Source of the DNA: Limnobacter sp. MED105
Lineage (GTDB): Bacteria > Pseudomonadota > Gammaproteobacteria > Burkholderiales > Burkholderiaceae_B
NCBI RefSeq assembly: GCF_000170915.1
Contig: NZ_ABCT01000004.1
Coordinates: 1-64,000 of the forward strand
DNA: 64,000 nucleotides
Direction: 5' to 3'
The notes beneath the pieces were generated by a model, which did not search any database, was not told the origin of the DNA, and saw nothing but the letters and a program-made list of their open reading frames with translations. Of this stretch, positions 39,619 through 48,310 are shown in pieces; position 1 is the first letter of the stretch, and the number at the start of each line of letters is the position of its first letter. A program made the position numbers and the translations under genes.

Positions 39619-41028
39619 TTGAAAGGGTACCTGTCTCTGTTATTGCTCAGTCCAAAGGTAAGCTTGGTTTATTCAAAATTACGAGTTTTTAGTTCCGCGC
39701 AAGTGCAAATCCGTCAAAGCCGTCCGTATTGGCTACTGGCCTTTGGTTGCGCGATGGTGCTTGCCTTGTTGGGCATCACTTACACCCATTCCCGAATGAA
39801 TGCTGAGGTGGTGGCGATGTCTGAGCTCAATCAAAAACGCATCGATCGCCTCGACCAATTGTGGGTGTTGTTGGTTGATGCGCAAGCCAGTGCCCTGTCT
39901 TTTTTGCTGATGCGCAACGACGCGTACCTCGAGCCTTACCGAAGTACAGCGACGCGACTGGAGCCGCTCATGGCATCCATGAACTTTGATATTCCGCCTG
40001 ATTCGGATGATTATGCCGATTTGCAAGACTTGAAGCGTTTGGTGGATGCAAAGTTTCAGTACCTCGGTGAGATGTTGAGCCGGGGTGGTGCTCCCTTGGT
40101 TTTGTCGGTAGAGCATGGTGAACTTGGGAAACAGTTGATGGATGAAATCCGGGTTCGCTTGGCGATACTGAAAGCCAGAAGGGAGAAGGTTCATCAGGAT
40201 TTTGAGAATATGTATTTGGCGCGTGCCAAGAAAATTCAGTACGTGGGATATGCCTTGGGTGTCGCGTCGCTATTGTTGATACTTGGCCTGTTTGTGGTGC
40301 AACAGAGGCAGGTGGCCTTGCGTGCAAGAATTCAGGAGTTGTTGAAAACAGAAAACAGCCGGCTTGAAGCCAAGGTGCAAGCGCGCACGCTTGAGTTGAG
40401 CAATTTGGCCACCAACCTGACCACCGCCCAAGAGGCGGAGCGCCAGCACATAGCCAGGGAGTTGCACGACGAAATGGGTTCGGCATTGACTGCTGCGAAA
40501 ATGGATGCGGGCTGGTTGCGCCGATCTTTGGGTACGCAGGTCGATGAACTTGTTCAGGAGCGAATGCTTCGTTTGATTGAAAACATTGGAAGCACTATTT
40601 CAATGACGCGTCGTTTGGTTGATGACCTGCAACCCCCTTTGCTCAAGGGTTTGGGGCTGGTTGAGGCGCTTCGTTCACTGGGGCAGCAGTTTGAAATGGA
40701 CATGTCTGTGGTGATGGACTTTCCCGAGCATGAGTTGAGTTTGTCGCCTGAACAATCGTTGGCCTTGTTTCGGGTGGCCCAGGAGTCGTTGACGAATGTT
40801 CGGAAATACGCCAAGGCCAGCAAGGTGGAGTTGAGCCTGAAGGAGAAGCAGGGCATGGTAATTCTGAGCGTGGCTGATAACGGCAGTGGCTTTAACACAG
40901 AAAACATTGAGCTGCATGGCCATGGCATTGCCGGCATGAAACACCGTGCTCAGATGTTTAACGCCAATTTATTGCTTGATTCACAAGCTGGACGCGGCAC
41001 ACGCATTGAAGTGCGAATGCCTGTTTGA
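39619..41028 (+). CDS. NarX/DegS-type sensor histidine kinase with CHASE3-like sensor
   Basis: Up to 469 residues. Two transmembrane helices (about 37-56 and 209-228) flank a roughly 150-residue helical extracytoplasmic domain resembling CHASE3. Then a coiled coil, a HisKA_3 dimerisation domain with His283 (QHIARELHDEMGSALTAAK) and HATPase_c (VADNGSGFN, GHGIAGMKHRAQ). HisKA_3 kinases pair with NarL/LuxR-type regulators, and one is convergent 15 bases downstream. The start is uncertain: TTG 39619 has a poorly spaced GGGAG, while TTG 39664 has AAAGG six bases upstream and would remove 15 residues. Confidence 0.85.
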   Translation: MKGYLSLLLLSPKVSLVYSKLRVFSSAQVQIRQSRPYWLLAFGCAMVLALLGITYTHSRMNAEVVAMSELNQKRIDRLDQLWVLLVDAQASALSFLLMRNDAYLEPYRSTATRLEPLMASMNFDIPPDSDDYADLQDLKRLVDAKFQYLGEMLSRGGAPLVLSVEHGELGKQLMDEIRVRLAILKARREKVHQDFENMYLARAKKIQYVGYALGVASLLLILGLFVVQQRQVALRARIQELLKTENSRLEAKVQARTLELSNLATNLTTAQEAERQHIARELHDEMGSALTAAKMDAGWLRRSLGTQVDELVQERMLRLIENIGSTISMTRRLVDDLQPPLLKGLGLVEALRSLGQQFEMDMSVVMDFPEHELSLSPEQSLALFRVAQESLTNVRKYAKASKVELSLKEKQGMVILSVADNGSGFNTENIELHGHGIAGMKHRAQMFNANLLLDSQAGRGTRIEVRMPV

Positions 41029-41043
41029 TTTTGAACAGGTGGT

Positions 41044-41679
41044 TTAGTCGAGCAGCAAGCCGTGCTGGTGTGCGTAGGTGGCCAGTTCTGCGTTGCTGTT
41101 CACGCCAAGCTTATCCAGTAACCTTGATCGATAGGTGCTCACTGTTTTTACGCTCAAGTGAAGCACCTGCGCTATAGCTGACACACTTTCGCCCCTCACC
41201 AAGCGCATGAACACTTGCCTTTCACGTTCAGACAGTTCCTGATGCGCTGGTTTGTCGCTTTCGCCGGTCATTTCGCGGGCCAACAGTTCTGCTGTGTTGG
41301 CCGAGATATAACGTCGACCCTGCGCCACCGTATGGATAGCGTTGACAAGGTCGCTGCGGTCGCAGTCTTTGCAAAGGTATCCGCTGGCACCACTTCGGAT
41401 CATTGGCAAAGCATAGCGTTCTTCTGAAAAACTGCTGATGACCAAGACCTGCGTCTTCTCATGTCGTTGTTTAACGGCGCGCAACAAGTCAATACCGTTT
41501 TCGTCAGGCAATGACAGGTCAAGCATCAAAACATCGCAGTTGTGCTCTCGCAGCAGGCTTCTGGCCTCTTGCGCGGTACCCGCTTCGAACTGAATACACA
41601 TGCCCAGTTCTTCATTGAGCATTTCACGAAAGCCAGCACGCACAATTGCATGATCATCAACAATCGCCAATCGAATCAT
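41044..41679 (-). CDS. NarL/LuxR-family response regulator
   Basis: 211 residues. Receiver with VDDHAIVRAG, Asp54 in LMLDLSLPDENG and Lys in YLCKDC; C-terminal LuxR helix-turn-helix (LSERERQVFMRLVRGESVSAIAQVLHLSVKTVSTYRSRLLDKL). Presumed partner of the convergent HisKA_3 kinase. Targets unknown; the nearest promoters are its own and that of the BON gene in the shared 185-base gap. Confidence 0.92.
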   Translation of the reverse strand: MIRLAIVDDHAIVRAGFREMLNEELGMCIQFEAGTAQEARSLLREHNCDVLMLDLSLPDENGIDLLRAVKQRHEKTQVLVISSFSEERYALPMIRSGASGYLCKDCDRSDLVNAIHTVAQGRRYISANTAELLAREMTGESDKPAHQELSERERQVFMRLVRGESVSAIAQVLHLSVKTVSTYRSRLLDKLGVNSNAELATYAHQHGLLLD

Positions 41680-41864
41680 TTGAATAGTCCTCGTGTTGTG
41701 GTCCGTTGGGGAAGCCAGACTGGTCCTACAAACGAATCGTCCTTGTCGGACAGATCAATGGTTTGCCCCGCCGTAGTATTGAACGCATGAAGCCTGATCA
41801 ATACATACCTTTGATCTTGATTTCTTGTCAGTAGTCAGTTCAATAACCTTGAAGGAGTACAACC

Positions 41865-42197
41865 ATGAAAAAATTGATCACTCAAACCTTGATCGCCTCT
41901 GGTGTTGCGTTGTCTGCGTTGAGCCCTGTGTATGCAGCAGAGCAGGGTAAAGAACCATTGAAGGCCGTGGGGCAATATGTGGACGACGCCACCATTACCA
42001 CCAAGGTAAAGGCCAAGCATGCGGAAGACAAAACCGTAAGTGCCTTGCGTGTGAATGTAGAAACCAAGCAAGGTGTGGTGGTGTTGTCGGGTGAAGCCAG
42101 AACCGAGGCTGAACTTGAGCGCGCCGAGGCGTTGGCCAAACAGGTGGAAGGTGTGAAAGCTGTTTCCAATATGATCGAGTTGAAGCCCAAGTCGTAA
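41865..42197 (+). CDS. BON-domain periplasmic protein (OsmY-like, single domain)
   Basis: 110 residues. A Sec signal peptide is cut after about residue 24 (SPVYA|AEQ). One BON domain fills the rest (VDDATITTKVKAKHAEDKTVSALRVNVETKQGVVVLSGEA...EGVKAVSNMIEL). BON proteins associate with phospholipid and are often stress-induced (OsmY). AAGGAG precedes the ATG. The location between two response-regulator genes suggests regulation by the local two-component system; this is inference. Confidence 0.9.
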   Translation: MKKLITQTLIASGVALSALSPVYAAEQGKEPLKAVGQYVDDATITTKVKAKHAEDKTVSALRVNVETKQGVVVLSGEARTEAELERAEALAKQVEGVKAVSNMIELKPKS

Positions 42198-42240
42198 GCT
42201 TGGCGATAGAGCCAACGGATTGAGCCGACCTTAACTCAAT

Positions 42241-42267
42241 GCCCTGCTGGCTTTGCGCCAGTGGGGC
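42241..42267 (+). terminator. Strong hairpin between the BON gene and the receiver gene
   Basis: GCCCTGCTGGC (42241-42251) pairs along all eleven positions with GCCAGTGGGGC (42257-42267), with two G-T wobbles and a five-base loop. Only GTTG follows, so there is no good U tract. It ends 16 bases before the receiver gene, so it may be an attenuator or mRNA stabiliser instead of a terminator. Confidence 0.45.
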
Positions 42268-42283
42268 GTTGTAGGTGCCCGCC

Positions 42284-42715
42284 ATGAAAAAGAATTGTAC
42301 AAACCAATTGCAAGTGCCATTGCGTGTGTTGCTAGTAGAGGACTCGATTGAATTGCAGGCGATGCTTCAATCCATGTTGAGCGAAATTCCCAGTGTTGAA
42401 GTGGTCGCCAGTGTGGAGTCTGAGGAAGATGCAGTGGCTTTCATGAGAGTGGACCCTACAGATTTGGCGATCGTTGACTTGGAATTGCGGTCTGGCACGG
42501 GCTTGGGCGTGCTGAAAAAACTGCAGGATGATCTGGATTTGACCGACAGACAGATTGGTGTTGTCGTTTTTTCCAACTATTCAAATTTGGTGATTCGACA
42601 CCGTTGTTTGAGTCTTGGGGCGAGGGCCTTCTTCGACAAGTCGTTTCAAATTGATGAATTGCTTGAGTTTGTTCAGAAACAAGCCTCGGGCAACGCCAAA
42701 GGCTCGTTACTCTGA
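42284..42715 (+). CDS. Stand-alone receiver-domain protein
   Basis: 143 residues with a single receiver: LLVEDSIEL, phospho-acceptor Asp in LAIVDLELRSGTG, and FSNYSN and FFDKSFQIDELLEF in the switch positions. There is no DNA-binding or enzymatic domain, so it probably works by protein contact or as a phosphate sink. The start ATG 42284 follows TAGGTG; a GTG nine bases earlier is possible. It may be cotranscribed with the BON gene across the hairpin. Confidence 0.85.
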   Translation: MKKNCTNQLQVPLRVLLVEDSIELQAMLQSMLSEIPSVEVVASVESEEDAVAFMRVDPTDLAIVDLELRSGTGLGVLKKLQDDLDLTDRQIGVVVFSNYSNLVIRHRCLSLGARAFFDKSFQIDELLEFVQKQASGNAKGSLL

Positions 42716-42728
42716 ACATCCAACCGTT

Positions 42729-43871
42729 TTAAATCGCCTGTGCAGGACCAAAAAACTCGAAATGCTGACGCTCGGCAGGCACACCCAGCTTGCCCAGCAT
42801 GTTCTTTACTGCACTCATAAAACCAACTGGACCCAAAAAGTAAACCTGTGCATTGTTGGGCAGGTTTTTCTCAATGGTTTGGTGTTTAATCAAACCATCC
42901 TGATTCTCATAAATGTACTCGGCTGTGATGTTGCTGTGCTGGGTACTTAATTGCTCGGTCAGGTTTTTGAAAGAGTGTTGCGCGGCATTTTTGCAGGCGT
43001 GGATGAACCGCACCTCGCGTTGGCCTGCTGCTGCTTTCAGCATTGCAATGGCCGGGGTCAACCCAACGCCGGCGGTGATCAGCACCAAGGGGTCTTTGCT
43101 GTCATCGAGAACAAACTCACCGCAGGGTGGGCTTAGCTGTACTGTGTCCCCCACAGCCAGTTGCTTGTGCAGGTGGTTGGATACCACGCCGCCTTCTTCG
43201 CGCTTGACCGAAATTCGATAATGTTGCCCGTTGGGTGCGTCTGAGAGTGAGTAGTTGCGCATCACAGTTGCGCCATTTACATTCAGGTGCAGGGTAATGT
43301 ATTGCCCCGGTTTGAAAGTCATAATCTGTTTACCATCCAAAGGTTTCAGATAAAAAGATGTGACCAGTTCGCTTTCTTGCTCTTTCGCGGCAATTGTGAA
43401 AGCACGTTGCCCCTCCCACCCTCCGGTGGACATGGCTTGTTTGGCATACAGGTTTGCTTCGGCGTTGATCAAAATATCGGCGAGCTGGCCATAGGCGGCT
43501 GCCCAGGCGTCGATAATTTCAGGTGTGGCTGCGGCGCCCAGCACCTCTTTCATGGCCTGTAGTAGGCATTCGCCCACAATAGGGTAGTGTTCGGCTTTGA
43601 CCCCCAGGGCTACATGCTTGTTGACGATCAGTGTGACCGCACCCATGAGTACTGCCGGGTTGTCAATGTGTTTGGCGTAGGCCAGCACGGCATTGGCCAG
43701 GGCGCGAGGTTGAGTGCCTTTTTCCTGATGAGCCGGATTAAAAAAGGTAGCCGTAACCGGGTATTTGCTGAACATCAGTTTGTAGAAGTGTGTCGTCAAT
43801 GCTTCGCCACCCTGTTCGAGTGCGGGAATGGTTGCCTTGATCCAATGTTTTTGCTCGGTGCTGACTGACAT
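42729..43871 (-). CDS. hmp: Flavohemoprotein (nitric oxide dioxygenase)
   Basis: About 380 residues. N-terminal globin (about 1-140, proximal His within NKHVALGVKAEHYPIVGE), then a ferredoxin-reductase-like FAD domain (YSLSDAPNG, FKPGQYITLHL) and an NAD domain (ITAGVGLTPAIAMLKAA, YFLGPVGFM). It converts NO to nitrate with O2 and NAD(P)H. The ATG at 43871 is chosen because AGGAAGGAAAAAGC precedes it; the frame extends 12 codons upstream. It is divergent from norR, which should activate it. Confidence 0.95.
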   Translation of the reverse strand: MSVSTEQKHWIKATIPALEQGGEALTTHFYKLMFSKYPVTATFFNPAHQEKGTQPRALANAVLAYAKHIDNPAVLMGAVTLIVNKHVALGVKAEHYPIVGECLLQAMKEVLGAAATPEIIDAWAAAYGQLADILINAEANLYAKQAMSTGGWEGQRAFTIAAKEQESELVTSFYLKPLDGKQIMTFKPGQYITLHLNVNGATVMRNYSLSDAPNGQHYRISVKREEGGVVSNHLHKQLAVGDTVQLSPPCGEFVLDDSKDPLVLITAGVGLTPAIAMLKAAAGQREVRFIHACKNAAQHSFKNLTEQLSTQHSNITAEYIYENQDGLIKHQTIEKNLPNNAQVYFLGPVGFMSAVKNMLGKLGVPAERQHFEFFGPAQAI

Positions 43872-43927
43872 GCTTTTTCCTTCCTGATCGATTGTAAATT
43901 TGTACATGCTTCACAGTGACAAACACT

Positions 43928-43944
43928 ATCAAGATACATGCCAG
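43928..43944 (-). promoter_or_regulatory. Sigma-54-type promoter for hmp
   Basis: The minus strand reads CTGGCATGTATCTTGAT from 43944 to 43928, close to the -24/-12 consensus YTGGCACGrNNNTTGCW (mismatches at three positions, including GA for GC at -12). It sits about 57 bases before the hmp start and next to an NorR gene, whose product acts only with sigma-54. Confidence 0.6.
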
Positions 43945-44006
43945 CCTTAACATTTTTATTAAGTATATGAAAATATTGAATATATGAAAAAATGTGTTTT
44001 GTTAAA

Positions 44007-44045
44007 AATATCAAATCATTGTTTAATTGACAGCGATTTGATATT
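44007..44045. promoter_or_regulatory. Perfect 11-bp inverted repeat in the hmp-norR gap (candidate operator)
   Basis: AATATCAAATC (44007-44017) is mirrored by GATTTGATATT (44035-44045) with a 17-base spacer. It lies upstream of the sigma-54 promoter of hmp, where an NorR enhancer is expected. A separate GT-N7-AC match, the published core of NorR sites, is at 44064-44074. A direct repeat TATATGAAAA at 43964-43973 and 43981-43990 is also present, with 17-base phasing. Confidence 0.5.
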
Positions 44046-44091
44046 GTTATTAAAACAGTAATTGTTATAAGTACAATAAGGACGGCTAGCC

Positions 44092-45666
44092 GTGGAAATG
44101 TCCAGTTTTGTGTTGGCAGTGATTGAAGACCTTGGAGCCGACCTGGATCCGTCAACTCGCTACTTGCGCTATGTCAATTCATTGGCCGCCGCATTGCCCG
44201 GCAACGCGTGCGCCTTGCTGAAAAAGGAGGGCTCGACCTTAAAGCCGCTGGCCGTACGCGGTTTGACTCCCGATAGCCTGGGGCGCCGCTTCGAATTAAA
44301 CGAGCATCCTCGCCTGAATGCGATTGTGACTTACCGTGGCGTGACCCATTTTCCGAACAAGTCCACCTTACCCGACCCCTACGACGGTTTGCTCGAAGGC
44401 GTGCATGCGGGCGATTTGAATGTCCATGACTGCATGGGTTGTGCCCTGCATGTAAATGGCAAGTTGTGGGGAGCAATTACGCTGGACTCCCTGAAAGCGG
44501 GCGTGTTTGATGTGAAAGTTGAACGCGCCATGGCCATGTTTGCACGCTTGGGTGAAGCGGTTGTGCATGTCGCCGAACTGACTGAGAAAACCGATCGAAC
44601 CGCGACTTCCCTGAAGTTGAGTCAGGCTGACGGCAATGGTCTGAGCGCGTTGGAAGGTGTTCAATTGTCTCGTCGGGAAATGATTGGGGACAGCACGCCC
44701 ATTCGCGAACTAAAGCATGAAATTTTGACTGTTGCCAACAGTCAGTTGGCTGTGCTCATTCATGGTGAAACAGGTGTGGGCAAAGAATTGGTCGCGCAGG
44801 CCTTGCATGCCATGTCCGACAGGGCGAATTTGCCCTTGGTGGTGATCAATTGCGCCGCCTTGCCCGACCAGTTGATTGAAAGCGAGCTGTTTGGCCATGT
44901 TAAAGGCGCGTTTTCCGGTGCAGAGCGCGATCGTCAAGGCAAGTTTGAATTGGCCAACGGTGGCACCTTGTTTCTGGATGAAGTGGGCGAGCTGAGTGCC
45001 TCTGCCCAAGCCAAGTTGTTGCGGGTACTGCAAAGCGGGCAGGTGCAGCGTGTGGGTAGCGACAGAGAGCACCGGGTCGATGTGCGCATCGTGGCTGCCA
45101 GCAATCGGGACCTTTCGGCTGAAGTAAAGGCAGGGCGTTTCAGGGCTGATCTGTATCACCGCCTGTGCGCTTATCCTTTACACATTCCACCGCTTCGCGA
45201 GCGTGGGGATGATGTGGTATTGCTGGCAGGCTATTTTCTGGAGCAGAACCGTAGCCGTTTGGGCTTGCGCAATTTGCGCCTGGGGCGCGGCTGTGAGGCT
45301 GCATTAAAACGCTACCCTTGGCCGGGCAATGTGCGGGAACTGGAACATACATTGGGGCGTGCAGCATTGAAAGCGCGTCGGGATGAACCTGGCCCCATGG
45401 TGACTGTAGAACTTGAGCACCTTGACCTGCTGAGCGAGCTTGAGCAAGAACGCGCTGTGACTGCCCGAGGCCCGGCAACTATTGTGGAGATGGGAATGGC
45501 CGGCCCTATCGAAGGCATGCCTTATCGGGATGCTGTAGATGCTTTTTCTAGAAATCTGATACAGCAGGTGCTGGATTACACGGATGGCAATCGAGCCGCA
45601 GCCGCTAGGCAGCTGGGTCTCGATTCCGGCAACTTTCACCGCATGCTCAAGCGGCTTGGTTTTTAG
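44092..45666 (+). CDS. norR: Nitric-oxide-responsive sigma-54 activator NorR
   Basis: 524 residues. GAF sensor (about 15-165), AAA+ domain (about 195-430; Walker A GETGVGKE, sigma-54 contact loop GAFSGA in place of the common GAFTGA, Walker B LFLDE), and a C-terminal Fis-type helix-turn-helix (GNRAAAARQLGLDSGNFHRMLKRL). Residues Asp98, His112, Cys114 and Asp132 fall one place after the positions recalled as iron ligands in E. coli NorR, which supports NO sensing. The GTG start at 44092 follows AAGGA; an ATG two codons on is possible. It converges with cphA, overlapping by four bases. Confidence 0.93.
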   Translation: MEMSSFVLAVIEDLGADLDPSTRYLRYVNSLAAALPGNACALLKKEGSTLKPLAVRGLTPDSLGRRFELNEHPRLNAIVTYRGVTHFPNKSTLPDPYDGLLEGVHAGDLNVHDCMGCALHVNGKLWGAITLDSLKAGVFDVKVERAMAMFARLGEAVVHVAELTEKTDRTATSLKLSQADGNGLSALEGVQLSRREMIGDSTPIRELKHEILTVANSQLAVLIHGETGVGKELVAQALHAMSDRANLPLVVINCAALPDQLIESELFGHVKGAFSGAERDRQGKFELANGGTLFLDEVGELSASAQAKLLRVLQSGQVQRVGSDREHRVDVRIVAASNRDLSAEVKAGRFRADLYHRLCAYPLHIPPLRERGDDVVLLAGYFLEQNRSRLGLRNLRLGRGCEAALKRYPWPGNVRELEHTLGRAALKARRDEPGPMVTVELEHLDLLSELEQERAVTARGPATIVEMGMAGPIEGMPYRDAVDAFSRNLIQQVLDYTDGNRAAAARQLGLDSGNFHRMLKRLGF

Positions 45667-48275
45667 GCAGATGCCCGTGCTGGCTCGCCTGTGGTGTTTT
45701 CCTGCAGGTATTGCAAGGCTTCATTGACCTGATCGATCAATACCAACACCAGGTGGTCCGGGCCTGTTTCATCCAGGGCCATTTGAATTGCCTTGAACTC
45801 ACCCCGCACCTCGACAACCGAGGGTTTCTTGTCGCCAGAGGCGAGTGCAATGCCCTGTTGCAGCAAGGCCAGCGTTTCACCATCTGGGCGACCGCGCTGG
45901 CAGGCGTCCTCATACAAAATAATGTGATCAAAAAATCCACCCACCAAGCGACCTTGCTCAGTGATGTCCTGATCGCGACGATCGCCCGCTGCACTAATTA
46001 CTACGGTGCGTCTAACGGCCGGTATGTTCTTCAGCGTATTAACCAGCGTTGACACTGCATCCGGGTTGTGGCCGTAATCGGCAATCACTGAACCCCCTTT
46101 GTGCTTGAAAAAATTGAAGCGGCCGGGCACCGTGTCGGGGGTAGATTGAAAGCTGCCAAGCGCTGCCCGAATGGTGTTGAATGGTACGTTCAGACCCAAG
46201 GCGGCAGCCACAGCACACATCACATTTTGTACCTGGAAGGTGAACAAGCCGTTGTTGGTCAGTGGTACATCCATCAGGTCAATGGTTTTTTCCATGTCGT
46301 CATAACTGATGTTGATCACGCGACCGTCGTGAATAATGACTGGGCGACCTTTGGCTTTGTGTGCAGCCACAATCGGGTTGTCCGGGTTGCTGGTGAAGAA
46401 CAGCACACGTCCGGGGGTGAGTTTGGCCATGTTCGCAGCGTGGCGGTCATCCGCGTTCAGTACAGCAAGACCATTGGGGGCCACGTTTTGAACCAGCACG
46501 CTTTTTAGCAAGGCCAGGTCTTCCACGCTGTCGATGAAGTTCAGACCCAGGTGGTCACCCTCGCCAATGTTGGTCACAATGCCCACATCGCACATGTCAA
46601 AACCCAAACCTTCACGCAGCATGCCGCCCCGTGCACATTCCAGTACGGCGGCATCTGCTTCGGGGTGAACCAGCACCTTGTGTGCGCTTTTAGGTCCACT
46701 GCAATCACCGGTGTCGATCAAGTGTCCGTTCACGACCACACCTTCTGTGCCAGTAAAACCAACACGCAGATTGTGGTAGCGAAGGATTTGTTCAATCAGG
46801 CGAACCGTGGTGGTTTTGCCGTTGGTGCCAGTGACGGCCACTACTGGAATACGGCCGTTTTCATCTTTCTTGAACATCAGATCAATCACGGCTGCACCCA
46901 CGTCGCGCCCCTTGCCGATTGATGGCTCCAGGTGCATGCGCAAGCCCGGTGCAGCGTTTAATTCAACAATGCCACCACCTTGGGCCTCAAGCGATTCGTC
47001 CACACGCTCGCACACCACATCCACGCCGCACACCTCGATTCCAATTTGCTGTGCGGCCTGAATCACCATTTCGGCCATGGCGGGGTGAACGTTGTCGGTA
47101 ACATCCGTGGCGCTGCCACCAGTACTCAGGTTTGCATTGTTACGAAGGACAACCCTAACACCTTGCTCGGGTACAGATTCAGCGGTGAAACCCTGTTTCT
47201 TGATTCGGGCAATTGCAATTTCATCGAGGCGAAGTTTGCTCAAGGCGCTGCCATGGCCTTCACCACGCAGGGGGTTGCGGTTTTCAATTTCGACCAACTC
47301 GGCAATGGTGTGCGCACCATCGCCAACCACGGAAGGAGGTTCGCGACGTGCGGCAGCCACCAACTTGTCACCCACCACCAGAAAGCGATAATCGTGACCA
47401 GGTATGAATTCCTCCACGATGGGTACACCGCTGCCGTACTTTTTGGCGGCATCAAAGGCTACACGCAAGTGTTCCTCGTCCACAATGTTCACTGTCACGC
47501 CTTTGCCTTGGTTGCCATCGCTTGGCTTGATCACCACGCCTTTGTTGGTGGCCTTGGTCAATTCGCGAAAGGCTTCCAGCGCTTCTTCAAACGTTTTAAC
47601 CAGTTTGCCGCGGGGTGTGGGAATTCCGGCTGCAGACAAAATGGTTTTGGTCAGGTCTTTGTCCTGGGCGATTTCCTCAGAAATGGCACAGGTTGTATCG
47701 GTCTCTGCTGCTTGAATTCTGCGCGCTTTGGAGCCCCAACCCAACTGCACAAGGCTACCCTGGGTCAGGCGGCGAATGGGAATACCCCGGCGCAGTGCTG
47801 CATTGACAATCGAGCCTGTGCTGGGCCCAAGTTTGCAGTCTTCATAAATTTCTTTGAGGCGCTCTATGGCTGCATTTGCATCAAAATCATGGCCTGCCAG
47901 CGCCGCCAGAATAAGTTGGTGCGCTTCTTCAAAAGCCGCACGCGCCAAATCTTCTTCCTCGTACTGCACCACCACCCGAAAGTACCCGGTGGTAATGTTG
48001 TCAGCCACATGGGCGAAAGTCACCTGCGAACCAGCTTCAACCTGAAAGCGCAAGGCGGTACGGCTCAAAATATGCGCCAGCGCTATATTGCTTTGCTCGA
48101 ACCCTGTGGCTCGCAGCGAACCAATGCCGGGCAACGCGCTGCGAACGCGCATTTCAATATTGGCAAAGCGATCATAAAGGCGTTCGTTTTCTTCGCAAAA
48201 CACCAGGGCTTCCATGCTGGTGTTTTTGCTCCACAAATTGGGGCCGCGCAAGGCGCGAATGCGTTCAATTTTCAT
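45663..48275 (-). CDS. cphA: Cyanophycin synthetase
   Basis: 870 residues, the full CphA length. An N-terminal domain (1-160) is followed by ATP-grasp (about 165-470; KPSDGNQGKGVTV, VELNAAPGLRMHL) and a Mur-ligase-like domain (about 475-860) with an intact P-loop VTGTNGKTTT near residue 481-490 and DYGHNPDAV. It adds Asp to the backbone and Arg to the side chain of multi-L-arginyl-poly-L-aspartate, a nitrogen reserve. Second gene of the cphA'-cphA operon, 35 bases after cphA'. Confidence 0.95.
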   Translation of the reverse strand: MKIERIRALRGPNLWSKNTSMEALVFCEENERLYDRFANIEMRVRSALPGIGSLRATGFEQSNIALAHILSRTALRFQVEAGSQVTFAHVADNITTGYFRVVVQYEEEDLARAAFEEAHQLILAALAGHDFDANAAIERLKEIYEDCKLGPSTGSIVNAALRRGIPIRRLTQGSLVQLGWGSKARRIQAAETDTTCAISEEIAQDKDLTKTILSAAGIPTPRGKLVKTFEEALEAFRELTKATNKGVVIKPSDGNQGKGVTVNIVDEEHLRVAFDAAKKYGSGVPIVEEFIPGHDYRFLVVGDKLVAAARREPPSVVGDGAHTIAELVEIENRNPLRGEGHGSALSKLRLDEIAIARIKKQGFTAESVPEQGVRVVLRNNANLSTGGSATDVTDNVHPAMAEMVIQAAQQIGIEVCGVDVVCERVDESLEAQGGGIVELNAAPGLRMHLEPSIGKGRDVGAAVIDLMFKKDENGRIPVVAVTGTNGKTTTVRLIEQILRYHNLRVGFTGTEGVVVNGHLIDTGDCSGPKSAHKVLVHPEADAAVLECARGGMLREGLGFDMCDVGIVTNIGEGDHLGLNFIDSVEDLALLKSVLVQNVAPNGLAVLNADDRHAANMAKLTPGRVLFFTSNPDNPIVAAHKAKGRPVIIHDGRVINISYDDMEKTIDLMDVPLTNNGLFTFQVQNVMCAVAAALGLNVPFNTIRAALGSFQSTPDTVPGRFNFFKHKGGSVIADYGHNPDAVSTLVNTLKNIPAVRRTVVISAAGDRRDQDITEQGRLVGGFFDHIILYEDACQRGRPDGETLALLQQGIALASGDKKPSVVEVRGEFKAIQMALDETGPDHLVLVLIDQVNEALQYLQENTTGEPARASA

Positions 48276-48310
48276 AATTTATCAACCTGTTGTGTGCGTC
48301 AGCTTGGGGT

